Positions 15,647-22,044 of a DNA stretch of 22,044 nucleotides are shown here, piece after piece. The notes under the pieces are model-generated. The model saw nothing but the letters and a program-made list of their open reading frames with translations, ran no database searches and was not told where the DNA came from. The stretch spans positions 1 through 22,044 of the forward strand of contig JBEKYH010000031.1 of the NCBI GenBank assembly GCA_049511115.1. Direction: 5' to 3'. A program made the position numbers and the translations under genes. The stretch comes from JBEKYH01 sp049511115 (GTDB taxonomy: Bacteria > Planctomycetota > Phycisphaerae > Tepidisphaerales > Tepidisphaeraceae). Positions within the stretch are counted from its first letter, which is position 1. Each line of letters starts with the position of its first letter.

Positions 15647-16735
15647 ATGTTTAGCAGCAAAGCATTTATCGCGGCGATATGCGTTTATTGTCTGGCGGTG
15701 GCCTGCGCGCTTTGGCCGACCGATTCACCCCTTGCCCCCAGCGAAGCCAGCGCGGCGCCTCGGTTGGCGAGCCTCAATGGCCTGCCATACTGCGGCGCGA
15801 CTATGCAGCTTCAGGACGCGGGGAACGTGGCCGGTTATGAAACGGCCTGCGATGAGATCGCGGCTCAGGGCGGCGATACGGTGATGTTCGTCCCCAGCGC
15901 CTCCATGGAAAACGCCTCCAGCACAGTCATTTATATTGATACGCGACACGCGCTGCCGCGGGCCGATCTCGTGCAGCTCATCGCTCATGCCAAGGCCGAC
16001 AAGCTGCGCGTTATTCTCATGCCCATCGTCCTCTTGGATAAACCCAAGAGCGACAACGACTGGCGCGGCACCATTCACCCCGACGACTGGGACGACTGGT
16101 TTTCCAGCTACCAGGACATGATGAACTACTACGCCATGATCGCCGAGCAGACGGGCGTGAATCTGCTGGTGGTCGGGTCGGAACTGGTGAGCGCCGAGCC
16201 GTTCGTGGACGACTGGCGGGCCACCATCCGAAAGATTCGCAACACGTTCCACGGTCAGTTGACGTACTCGTCCAACTGGGACCATTACGCGATGGTTCAA
16301 TTCTGGGATGACCTGGATATCGTCGGTATGAACAGCTACTGGAAACTCGGGCCGGATGAAGACCCCAAGGTGCCCGTCGCCGAAATCGATAAGCGCTGGC
16401 AGGATATTCAGAAAGACCTTTTTGCCTGGCAGGCCAACACGAAAAAGCCGATCTTGCTGTTAGAGGCCGGATGGTGCAGCCTGGCCAATGCAAGCTATGA
16501 GCCGTGGGATTACACGCGCGTTGATCTGGCGCTGGATTTGGATTTGCAGAAGCGGCTATACCAGGGATTCTTTGAAAGCTGGTGGGGAAAGCCGCAGTGC
16601 GCGGGATTCATGCTCTGGGAATGGACGCCGGCTTCGCCTGGAGGGCCGGATGATAAGGGCTATACGCCGCGCGGTAAGCCGGCGGCGGATGTGATGAAGG
16701 AATGGCTGGCGAAGCCGCGGTGGAAGGTGAATTAG
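15647..16735 (+). CDS. GH113-like glycoside hydrolase, exported
   Basis: This 362-aa protein resembles glycoside hydrolase family 113 TIM-barrel enzymes (beta-mannanase and related). The proposed acid/base is Glu179 in LLVVGSELVSAE, and the proposed nucleophile is Glu273 in ILLLEAGWCSL. DIVGMNSYWKL, TYSSNWDHY and FMLWEWTP are further barrel-lining motifs of the group. The N-terminus has a hydrophobic export signal. LAVAC at 16-20 could be a lipobox, with Cys20 becoming the lipidated residue, so it may be a lipoprotein or a periplasmic enzyme. ATG 15647 has no strong ribosome-binding site. Its substrate is unproven; mannan is only the best-known one in the family. It stands alone between divergent ileS and co-directional aspS. 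Confidence 0.75.
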   Translation: MFSSKAFIAAICVYCLAVACALWPTDSPLAPSEASAAPRLASLNGLPYCGATMQLQDAGNVAGYETACDEIAAQGGDTVMFVPSASMENASSTVIYIDTRHALPRADLVQLIAHAKADKLRVILMPIVLLDKPKSDNDWRGTIHPDDWDDWFSSYQDMMNYYAMIAEQTGVNLLVVGSELVSAEPFVDDWRATIRKIRNTFHGQLTYSSNWDHYAMVQFWDDLDIVGMNSYWKLGPDEDPKVPVAEIDKRWQDIQKDLFAWQANTKKPILLLEAGWCSLANASYEPWDYTRVDLALDLDLQKRLYQGFFESWWGKPQCAGFMLWEWTPASPGGPDDKGYTPRGKPAADVMKEWLAKPRWKVN

Positions 16736-16743
16736 GCTCTGGT

Positions 16744-16863
16744 CCCCTCTCCATGTACTCAGGGAGAGGGTTAGGGTGAGGGTTGCCTTTCGTTTGCCGA
16801 CGATATTCGGTTCTCCCAAAGAACCCCCACCCCAGCCCTCCCCCTGATTACAGGGAGAGAGGG
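16744..16863. repeat. Double-hairpin repeat, intergenic copy A
   Basis: The left half (cccctctccatgtactcagg then gagagggttagggtgagggt) and the right half (agaacccccaccccagccct then ccccctgattacagggagag) are imperfect reverse complements. In addition, the left half is itself a hairpin: ccctctcc pairs with ggagaggg around atgtactcag. Length is about 120 bp. The same element, with a 24-bp insertion, is at 20304-20446 inside a coding region. Copy A lies just after the glycosidase stop and has the less regular right arm. Confidence 0.85.
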
Positions 16864-17053
16864 TAAAATGCGATGACTTGTTTTTTACGGATTGCGTCGC
16901 ATACTTGGCGACTGACGAATATGCACATCGCCCCCGAAAGTCAGGCCGAAATAAACCGCTAGGCGCGGTGCGGGCGTTCCGCACTCGCGCCCGTCATCAT
17001 TTCCTCGTTTCCTCATTCAAAATTCAGTGTTCATCATTTGGAATTAAAATCCC
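16864..17053. other. Upstream region of aspS without a clear promoter
   Basis: This stretch leads from repeat copy A to the aspS start. It is mixed in composition, with an AT-rich final 50 bases (attcaaaattcagtgttcat). I see no gene, no T-box or other recognisable leader, and no convincing -35/-10 pair. The aspS ATG has only a weak ggaatt upstream. Confidence 0.4.
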
Positions 17054-18862
17054 ATGGAAGCAATCGCGACTCGTTATCGTACTCACACCTGCGGCCAGCT
17101 CCGCATCACCGACGTCGGCCGGCCGGTTATGCTGTCGGGCTGGGTCCACAGTTACCGCGACCACGGCGGCCTGGTCTTCATTGACCTGCGCGACCGGGAC
17201 GGCCTCACGCAGCTTGTCTTTGCCGACGATACCTGCGGGCAAGGCGCTCACGAGGAAAGTCGTCGGCTGCGGTCGGAATGGGTGATCTGCGTCACCGGCG
17301 AAGTGGCCAATCGCGGCGCGGATGCCATCAACCCCAAGCTGCCGACCGGGCAAATCGAAGTGCGCGTAAAGACGCTGGAGGTGCTCAGCACGTCGCCTAC
17401 GCCGCCGTTTGCGATTGACGAGCATGAAACGGTCGGCGAGGAAAAGCGATTGGAGTACCGCTTCCTCGACCTGCGCCGGCCGCAGATGTTGCAGACGCTG
17501 CGCACGCGCCATGCCGTCACCAGCATGATGCGGCAGCACCTGGGCGATCTGGGCTTCTGGGAAATCGAGACGCCGTTCCTGACCAAAAGCACGCCGGAGG
17601 GGGCGAGAGATTTCATCGTCCCCAGCCGCCTGGTTCCGGGGAGTTTCTATGCCCTGCCGCAATCGCCGCAGTTGTTCAAACAGCTTTTGATGATCGGTGG
17701 GTGCGACAAATACATGCAGATCGTGCGATGTTTCCGCGACGAAGACCCGCGCGCCGACCGGCAGGCGGAGTTCACGCAGCTTGACGTGGAGATGAGCTTC
17801 ATCGACAGCGAGAACATCATCGCCGTCATGGAAGGCCTGCTGCGGAAAATCTGGAAGGAGATTCTCGGCAAGGACCTCCCTGCACCCCTGCCGCATATGG
17901 AATACGACCAGGCGATGGCCGAGTATGGATCAGACCGACCCGATTTGCGTTTTAGCATGACGCTGTCGGATATCACCGACATCGGCAAAACCACCGATTT
18001 CGGCGTGTTCAAATCGGCCGCGATGGTGAAGGCGATTGCCGTTCCCGGCGGCGGCAAACTGAGCCGCAAGGAGACCGATGCGCTCGCGGAATGGGCCAAG
18101 GGATTGGGCGCCAAGGGTCTGGCCGTCACTAAAGTAGTCAACGGCGCATTCGATACCGGCGTGGCGAAGTTTCTCCAGCCCGTTGCGGCGGCGATCATCG
18201 AGCGGACCAAGGCCAAGGAAGGCGATCTGCTTTGCTTTGCCGCGGACCGACCGAAGATCGTGCACAAGGTTCTTGGCGAATTGAGATTGAAAATGGCTCG
18301 CGATTTGAAGATGACGCCGAGCACGGAATTCGCGTGGGTGTGGGTCGTCAACTTTCCGCTGTTTGAATGGGACGACGAGGAAAAGCGTTACAGCAGCACG
18401 CATCATCCGTTTACGGCGCCGCTGGACGCTGACCTGGCCAAGCTCGACAGCCGCGAGCAGGCGGTTGTGGAATCGATCAAGAGCAAAGCCTACGACATCG
18501 TCGTCAACGGCAGCGAAGTCGGCGGCGGGAGCATCCGTATCCATCGCACGGAGGTGCAGCAGAAAGTCTTCGCCCTTCTGGGAATCGATCAGGCCGCACA
18601 AAAGCAAAAGTTCGGCTTCCTCCTGGACGCATTGGCTCACGGCGCGCCGCCGCATGGCGGCATCGCGTTGGGCCTCGACCGCCTGGTGATGATCCTCCGC
18701 GGCATCAGCAACATCCGCGACGTGATCGCCTTCCCCAAAACGCAAAGCGGCGCCGATTTAATGTGCGGCTCGCCCAGCCCGCTGGATGATCGGCAATTGA
18801 AGGAAGCCAATATCCGCGTGGCGCTACCGGTGCAGGCGGCGCCGAAACCGGCGGCGTCGTAG
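17054..18862 (+). CDS. aspS: Aspartyl-tRNA synthetase, probably non-discriminating
   Basis: This 602-aa bacterial-type class II synthetase has an N-terminal OB-fold anticodon domain (GWVHSYRDHGGLVFIDLRDR, 29-48), motif 2 with FRDEDPRADRQAEFTQLD starting at about 227, a GAD insert domain (about 290-420), and motif 3 GGIALGLDRLVMIL (about 535-548). It activates aspartate and charges tRNA-Asp. The residue after 'RD' in the OB fold is His37, matching the histidine of non-discriminating AspRS (as in Pseudomonas aeruginosa H31) rather than the Leu30 of Escherichia coli. This suggests it also mischarges tRNA-Asn for later amidation by GatCAB. ATG 17054 fits the family start. The gene ends 13 bases before the second long inverted repeat. 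Confidence 0.96.
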   Translation: MEAIATRYRTHTCGQLRITDVGRPVMLSGWVHSYRDHGGLVFIDLRDRDGLTQLVFADDTCGQGAHEESRRLRSEWVICVTGEVANRGADAINPKLPTGQIEVRVKTLEVLSTSPTPPFAIDEHETVGEEKRLEYRFLDLRRPQMLQTLRTRHAVTSMMRQHLGDLGFWEIETPFLTKSTPEGARDFIVPSRLVPGSFYALPQSPQLFKQLLMIGGCDKYMQIVRCFRDEDPRADRQAEFTQLDVEMSFIDSENIIAVMEGLLRKIWKEILGKDLPAPLPHMEYDQAMAEYGSDRPDLRFSMTLSDITDIGKTTDFGVFKSAAMVKAIAVPGGGKLSRKETDALAEWAKGLGAKGLAVTKVVNGAFDTGVAKFLQPVAAAIIERTKAKEGDLLCFAADRPKIVHKVLGELRLKMARDLKMTPSTEFAWVWVVNFPLFEWDDEEKRYSSTHHPFTAPLDADLAKLDSREQAVVESIKSKAYDIVVNGSEVGGGSIRIHRTEVQQKVFALLGIDQAAQKQKFGFLLDALAHGAPPHGGIALGLDRLVMILRGISNIRDVIAFPKTQSGADLMCGSPSPLDDRQLKEANIRVALPVQAAPKPAAS

Positions 18863-18875
18863 CGCGCTTTACAGA

Positions 18876-19008
18876 AAGAGGAATGAACGCTGAGGCGCAG
18901 AGGCGCTGAGGAAGAAAATGCGGAGGAATTCAAATTCTGAATATTCTGAATCTTGATTAGAATTTCCTCGTCTTTTCTTCCTCAGCGCCTCTGCGCCTCA
19001 GCGTTCAT
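18876..19008. repeat. Long inverted repeat, copy 2 (between convergent genes)
   Basis: The left arm (18876-18932) differs from copy 1 (11351-11407) at a single position. The right arm (about 18961-19008) pairs with it and ends gcgcctctgcgcctcagcgt tcat. The centre (18933-18960) is AT-rich and longer than in copy 1. It fills nearly all of the gap between aspS (+) and a methyltransferase gene (-), whose stop is eight bases away, so a role as a two-way terminator is plausible. Confidence 0.9.
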
Positions 19009-19016
19009 CCATTCTT

Positions 19017-19673
19017 TCATTTCACGAAATGCCCGATCTCATAAACCGCCCCCGCTCCCGGCGGGAAGCTGGGCATTTGCACCACGCGCACTTCGTTCAG
19101 CACCGACGCGGCGGCGGAGCGGATTTGTTTCTCGGTGGAGAAATGGTGCTCGCGGATGTTGTAGCCGAGGAGGCGGAACATCCAGACCATGAGGGGGCGC
19201 TCGATCGGCGCGCCGTAGACGACTTGGCCGCCGGGGCGGAGGACGCGGCGGATTTCGGCGAAGGCTTTGACCTGTTCCTCGGGCTTTAAGTGTTCCAGGA
19301 TGCTGATGAGCAAAACGGTATCAAAGCAGCCGTCGTGGTAAGGCATTTGCAGGACGTTTCCCTGGCGAAGGTCGGTGGTTATGCCGTGGGCGGCGAAGAC
19401 CTTGGTGACGCGCGCGGTGTCGGCGGTGAGGTCGAGACCGTAAATTTCCCTGTATTTTTCGGCTAAATTCAAAAAGGTAAGGCCGGTGCCAAAGCCAATC
19501 TCCAGGATGCGCTGGCCGCCGGTGCATTCGGCGAGGCAAAGCTCGACGCGGCGGCGGTACATGCGGCCGAATATGGGCCAATAGTAAAAGCGAATCGGGT
19601 CGGCGGAGTTTACGCCGGCGTATTCGGCAGAGGGGAGGAGTTTGAGCGTCACTTGTTCTGTCGCCGATGCCAT
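19017..19673 (-). CDS. Class I SAM-dependent methyltransferase
   Basis: This 218-aa protein has a class I methyltransferase core. Motif I is RILEIGFGTGLTFLNL (55-70), the acidic ribose-binding residue lies in YGLDLTAD (about D81), NVLQMPYHDGCFDTVLLISI carries motifs II-III, and RRVLRPGGQVVYGAP follows. The N-terminal helix (YYWPIFGRMYRRRVEL) resembles ubiquinone/phospholipid methyltransferases of the PmtA type, which act at membranes, but the substrate is not known. Its ATG overlaps the previous gene's TGA by one base (TGATG), so translation is probably coupled. It is the last gene of a minus-strand cluster with another methyltransferase and a methyltransferase/glycosyltransferase fusion. The stop is next to long inverted repeat copy 2. 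Confidence 0.88.
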   Translation of the reverse strand: MASATEQVTLKLLPSAEYAGVNSADPIRFYYWPIFGRMYRRRVELCLAECTGGQRILEIGFGTGLTFLNLAEKYREIYGLDLTADTARVTKVFAAHGITTDLRQGNVLQMPYHDGCFDTVLLISILEHLKPEEQVKAFAEIRRVLRPGGQVVYGAPIERPLMVWMFRLLGYNIREHHFSTEKQIRSAAASVLNEVRVVQMPSFPPGAGAVYEIGHFVK

Positions 19674-20644
19674 CAGGATTCCGACCTTTCAAGAACCGCG
19701 AAGACAAACATGCCCAGTTGATTGTGCAACGGGGAGAGGCATTTCTCCACGCCGCGCCACAGGGAAAATGTGAATGAGGGCATCAGGTTTTTGAAGCCAA
19801 CGCCACCGCTGACCAAGTAGCGGAAGGGCATGAAGGCGCGCAGTTTCTTAACGCGCCATTGGGGAAACTCGCGCTCGAATTGCGCGCGGTCGCGCTGGAG
19901 GATGATCCAGGGCAAGGCCATGTTGGCTCCTGAGAGCGGGCCTTGCGCGGGGAATTCCCAGGTTGTCGATTCGGTTTCAAACGGCTCGGCGTGCAGATGC
20001 TGGTAGACCCATTTCGCCCATGGCGTGTTCCACGGCTCGATCATGGCGATCACTCCGCCGGGGCGAACGCAGCGCGCGGCCTCGGCGAAGAAGAGACGGG
20101 CGTGGGGCAGGTGGTGCAGGACGTCGATCATTACGATGGCGCGGAGGGTCGCGTCGGCCAATGGCAGGCGCTGGCCGTCAAGGACGCATTTGATGCCTGG
20201 GCAAGGAAAAAGGTCGGAGGTAATCAGGCCGGGGATGTATTGGTCGAGGAAGCCGGCGCCGGAGCCGAGTTCGAGGACGGCGCCGCTTCGACGTTGGTCT
20301 CGTCCCCTCTCCATGCCTGCGGTGAGCGAAGTCGAACCGTACTCAGGGAGAGGGTTAGGGTGAGGGTCGCATTTGGATTCTGGCAAGCTACATGGTCGGC
20401 CCGAAGAACCCTCGCCCCTGCCCTCTCCCTGAGTACATGGAGAGGGAGAAAGCGGCGGGATCGCGCCGGCCAGCATTTCGTACCACTCCTGATAAATGCG
20501 CCGCAAGAAGGGTTTCTCCGCGATGATGCGTTTGCGCAGCTCCGTCGTGCGCGGGTCATCCACATCCAGCCCGCGCGTCAGGGGATGCGCCAGCCAGCGG
20601 CGCAGGCTTTGGCCGATGTTGGGCGTCGAAGGGGAATCGTTCAC
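19673..20644 (-). CDS. Class I SAM methyltransferase with in-frame repeat insertion
   Basis: This 323-aa protein is a class I methyltransferase. Motif I is AVLELGSGAGFLDQYI (122-137), followed by KCVLDGQRLPLADATLRAIV, the helix-rich DVLHHLPHARLFFAEAARCV and RPGGVIAMIEPWNTPW. A C-terminal region (PFRYLVSGGVGFKNL) is shared with a planctomycete-type group that I recall only by pattern. Residues of about 65-120, between the N-terminal helices and motif I, are low-complexity (SPSPCTQGEGRGEG; CDPHPNPLPEYG). They are the translation of a palindromic repeat. Without it the protein would be about 267 aa. The catalytic core is intact, so it may still work. GTG 20644 overlaps the upstream stop as GTGA, and the downstream ATG overlaps its TGA. 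Confidence 0.87.
   Translation of the reverse strand: MNDSPSTPNIGQSLRRWLAHPLTRGLDVDDPRTTELRKRIIAEKPFLRRIYQEWYEMLAGAIPPLSPSPCTQGEGRGEGSSGRPCSLPESKCDPHPNPLPEYGSTSLTAGMERGRDQRRSGAVLELGSGAGFLDQYIPGLITSDLFPCPGIKCVLDGQRLPLADATLRAIVMIDVLHHLPHARLFFAEAARCVRPGGVIAMIEPWNTPWAKWVYQHLHAEPFETESTTWEFPAQGPLSGANMALPWIILQRDRAQFEREFPQWRVKKLRAFMPFRYLVSGGVGFKNLMPSFTFSLWRGVEKCLSPLHNQLGMFVFAVLERSES
20304..20446. repeat. Double-hairpin repeat, copy B, inside a coding region
   Basis: This copy matches the intergenic one at 16744-16863. Shared blocks are cccctctccatg, tactcagggagagggttagg and gtgagggt on the left, and agaaccct, ccccggccct-type and tggagaggg blocks on the right. The right end (ccctctccctgagtacatgg agaggg) is the exact reverse complement of the uninterrupted left hairpin of copy A. 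Length is 143 bp, or 119 without the nested 24-bp unit. It lies wholly within the methyltransferase frame and has no stop codon in that frame. Confidence 0.9.
20316..20339. repeat. Nested 24-bp unit in the loop of copy B
   Basis: Copy A reads ...ccatg tactc... while copy B reads ...ccatg, then cctgcggtgagcgaagtcga accg, then tactc.... The extra 24 bases fall in the loop of the left hairpin. As a multiple of three they keep the methyltransferase frame open, adding eight residues (within YGSTSLTAGM). Confidence 0.8.
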
Positions 20645-22044
20645 ACGAACTTGATCTTCCCCGCCGCGAAGGCGCTCATCTTGAGCAGCAGCCAGCCGTG
20701 GCGCCAGCGCTGAATGTTGGTGGTTCCGTAGGTGCGCTGGCGATAGCGGATGGGAAGGTCGACCATTTTCAGATTCATCCGCGCCGCGCCGAAGAGGAGG
20801 TCAAAATCGCCGAAGGGATCGAAATCACCGAAGTATCCGCGATTGGCCGAGAGTTTTTCGTAGTCATCGCGCCACATCACCTTGGTGCCGCAGAGCGTGT
20901 CCTTGATCGATTGGCCCAGCAGCCAGGTGAAGGCGAGGGAGAAGAATTTATTTCCCGCGAGATTGGCCAGGCGCATGGCCTGGCGCTCCATGGGATAAAC
21001 CAGCCGCACGCCGTTGATGAACTCGCCGCGCCCGTCGCGAATGGCCTGGAAAAATCGCGGCAAATCCTCCGGCGCGACGGTCAGGTCGGCATCGAGGATC
21101 ATGAGGATGTCGGCTTTGGCTTTTGAAAAACCAAGGCGCACGGCGTCGCCTTTTCCCTTGCCGCTCTGGCGAAGAATCGTGCAGGGGCGCGCATTCGAGG
21201 CGGCCTCACGCTCGATGGTGGCCAGCGTGTCGTCAGTGCTGTGGCCTTCGACGAAGATGAGTTCGGTGCCGCCGCCCATTTCGGGAACGCGCGCGAAAAT
21301 GCGGGCGATGTTGCCGGCTTCGTTGCGCGCCGGCACGATGACCGACACGGTCGGGGCGCGATCTTCGGCTTTGGGAAGTTGCGCCTGCGGGCGCGCCATC
21401 ATGAAATTCGTCAGCGCCGCCGAGCTGAAGGGCGATAGCTTGACGAGCACGCGATTACACAGCGGTCGCAGCAACGGCGCCGGCAGCGGCCAGAGAACTT
21501 CGGCCCAGTGGCGCATCGCCTCAAATCCGGCGAGCGAAAGCAGGTTGGCTACGTCCGGCGCGGTGAGCCAGTTCTGCGGCAATACCGGAGCGGCAAGGCC
21601 CAGCCGCTGAGCGAGCGCCAGCGGCTTCTCCCACAGGCGGCTGTAGAAATTCAAGATGACACGCGTTCGCGCATGGCAGAGGCGGCGCACCTGCTGGAAG
21701 ACTGCCTGCACGTCCCAGACATCGTTGATGAGATCGGAGAGGATTACGGCGTCGAATGGGCCTTTGAGAGCGGTTAGATCATGGCCGTCGGATTCGAGGA
21801 ATTGCAAATCCGGATGGCGCTGGCGGGCGCGGGTGATCATTTCGGGGGAAAAATCTACGCCCACCCCTTGAGTTGGCGCGACGGCCGCCAGCAGATCGCC
21901 CCTGCCGCAGCCGATTTCCAGGACGCGCTGGCCGGGGACGATGAGGAAGGAATAAATTTCCGCCAGGCGGCGATGATAAACGCCGCTCCAGCCGCGACGG
22001 CGGTCGGTGAGGCGAGCGACGTTGTCCCAGTGGGCGATTCGTTC
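20641..22044 (-). CDS. Methyltransferase-GT2 glycosyltransferase fusion (5' end outside window)
   Basis: The frame is open to the window edge, so at least 467 residues are seen and the start is missing. The N-terminal part is a class I SAM methyltransferase (RVLEIGCGRGDLLAAV near residues 40-55, then VGVDFSPEMITRARQRHPDL). The C-terminal part, from about residue 232, is a family 2 glycosyltransferase: TVSVIVPARNEAGNI, ELIFVEGHSTDDT, RQSGKGKGDAVRLGF, and the metal-binding DAD in MILDADLTVAPEDLPRF (about 318-320). The GT2 part resembles dolichol/polyprenol-phosphate mannosyltransferases, which load sugar onto a lipid carrier. Its TGA overlaps the GTG of the next gene. It probably acts with the two downstream methyltransferases on a shared lipid-linked or polysaccharide substrate. 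The sugar is unknown. Confidence 0.9.
   Translation of the reverse strand, partial: ERIAHWDNVARLTDRRRGWSGVYHRRLAEIYSFLIVPGQRVLEIGCGRGDLLAAVAPTQGVGVDFSPEMITRARQRHPDLQFLESDGHDLTALKGPFDAVILSDLINDVWDVQAVFQQVRRLCHARTRVILNFYSRLWEKPLALAQRLGLAAPVLPQNWLTAPDVANLLSLAGFEAMRHWAEVLWPLPAPLLRPLCNRVLVKLSPFSSAALTNFMMARPQAQLPKAEDRAPTVSVIVPARNEAGNIARIFARVPEMGGGTELIFVEGHSTDDTLATIEREAASNARPCTILRQSGKGKGDAVRLGFSKAKADILMILDADLTVAPEDLPRFFQAIRDGRGEFINGVRLVYPMERQAMRLANLAGNKFFSLAFTWLLGQSIKDTLCGTKVMWRDDYEKLSANRGYFGDFDPFGDFDLLFGAARMNLKMVDLPIRYRQRTYGTTNIQRWRHGWLLLKMSAFAAGKIKFV

Noticed and set aside
16869..17053. T-box or other aminoacyl-tRNA synthetase leader before aspS
   Set aside because: I could not find a T-box sequence, a specifier hairpin or a terminator in this stretch.
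1..22044. CRISPR array, tRNA, rRNA, IS transposase or prophage genes
   Set aside because: No regularly spaced direct repeats, no tRNA-like cloverleaf and no transposase, integrase or phage protein motifs were recognised in any frame.

Overview
The window is GC-rich, gene-dense bacterial DNA. Gene content suggests a planctomycete-like organism, probably of the Phycisphaerae type: a GH57 branching enzyme, a CPBP/CAAX protease-related protein, an orphan secreted secretin-like N-domain protein, a soluble PAS hybrid kinase, and several families of dispersed palindromic repeats. This assignment is an inference from protein style and repeats, because no rRNA or other marker is present. Most genes are housekeeping: lipB, proC, purN, ileS, aspS and a NifS/Csd-like desulfurase. 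There is no phage, plasmid, IS transposase, CRISPR array, tRNA or rRNA that I can see.

Layout. 1-1867: a palindromic repeat, then a GH57 1,4-alpha-glucan branching enzyme. 1868-3363: a hairpin, then a minus-strand pair consisting of a TPR gene broken by a frame change and a small LuxR-type HTH protein. 3403-6043: a plus-strand run of lipB, a CPBP-family membrane protease and a cysteine desulfurase-like enzyme. 6021-6757: a small exported protein on the minus strand and about 500 bases of non-coding DNA. 6758-9390: a PAS/histidine kinase/receiver protein convergent with a transglutaminase-like protein and a small basic protein. 9643-11314: a secreted STN-like domain protein, then proC. 11489-15505: the minus-strand unit ileS-purN-DUF456. 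15647-18862: a GH113-like glycosidase, a repeat-bearing gap and aspS. 19017-22044: three tightly coupled minus-strand genes, namely a methyltransferase/glycosyltransferase fusion cut by the window end and two methyltransferases. These plausibly act together on a lipid or polysaccharide substrate.

The most unusual feature is a palindromic repeat of about 140 bp (20304-20446) lying inside the reading frame of the middle methyltransferase. It adds about 55 low-complexity residues without breaking the frame. A second copy lies between genes at 16744-16863. The genic copy also carries a nested 24-bp unit, a multiple of three. A different long inverted repeat occurs twice, both times between convergent genes (11351-11463 and 18876-19008), with left arms matching at 56 of 57 positions. 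Other points are an IleS whose C-terminal zinc-finger cysteines are mostly lost, an AspRS carrying the histidine typical of non-discriminating enzymes, a possible leaderless lipB transcript, and a small gene that appears to have lost its stop codon.
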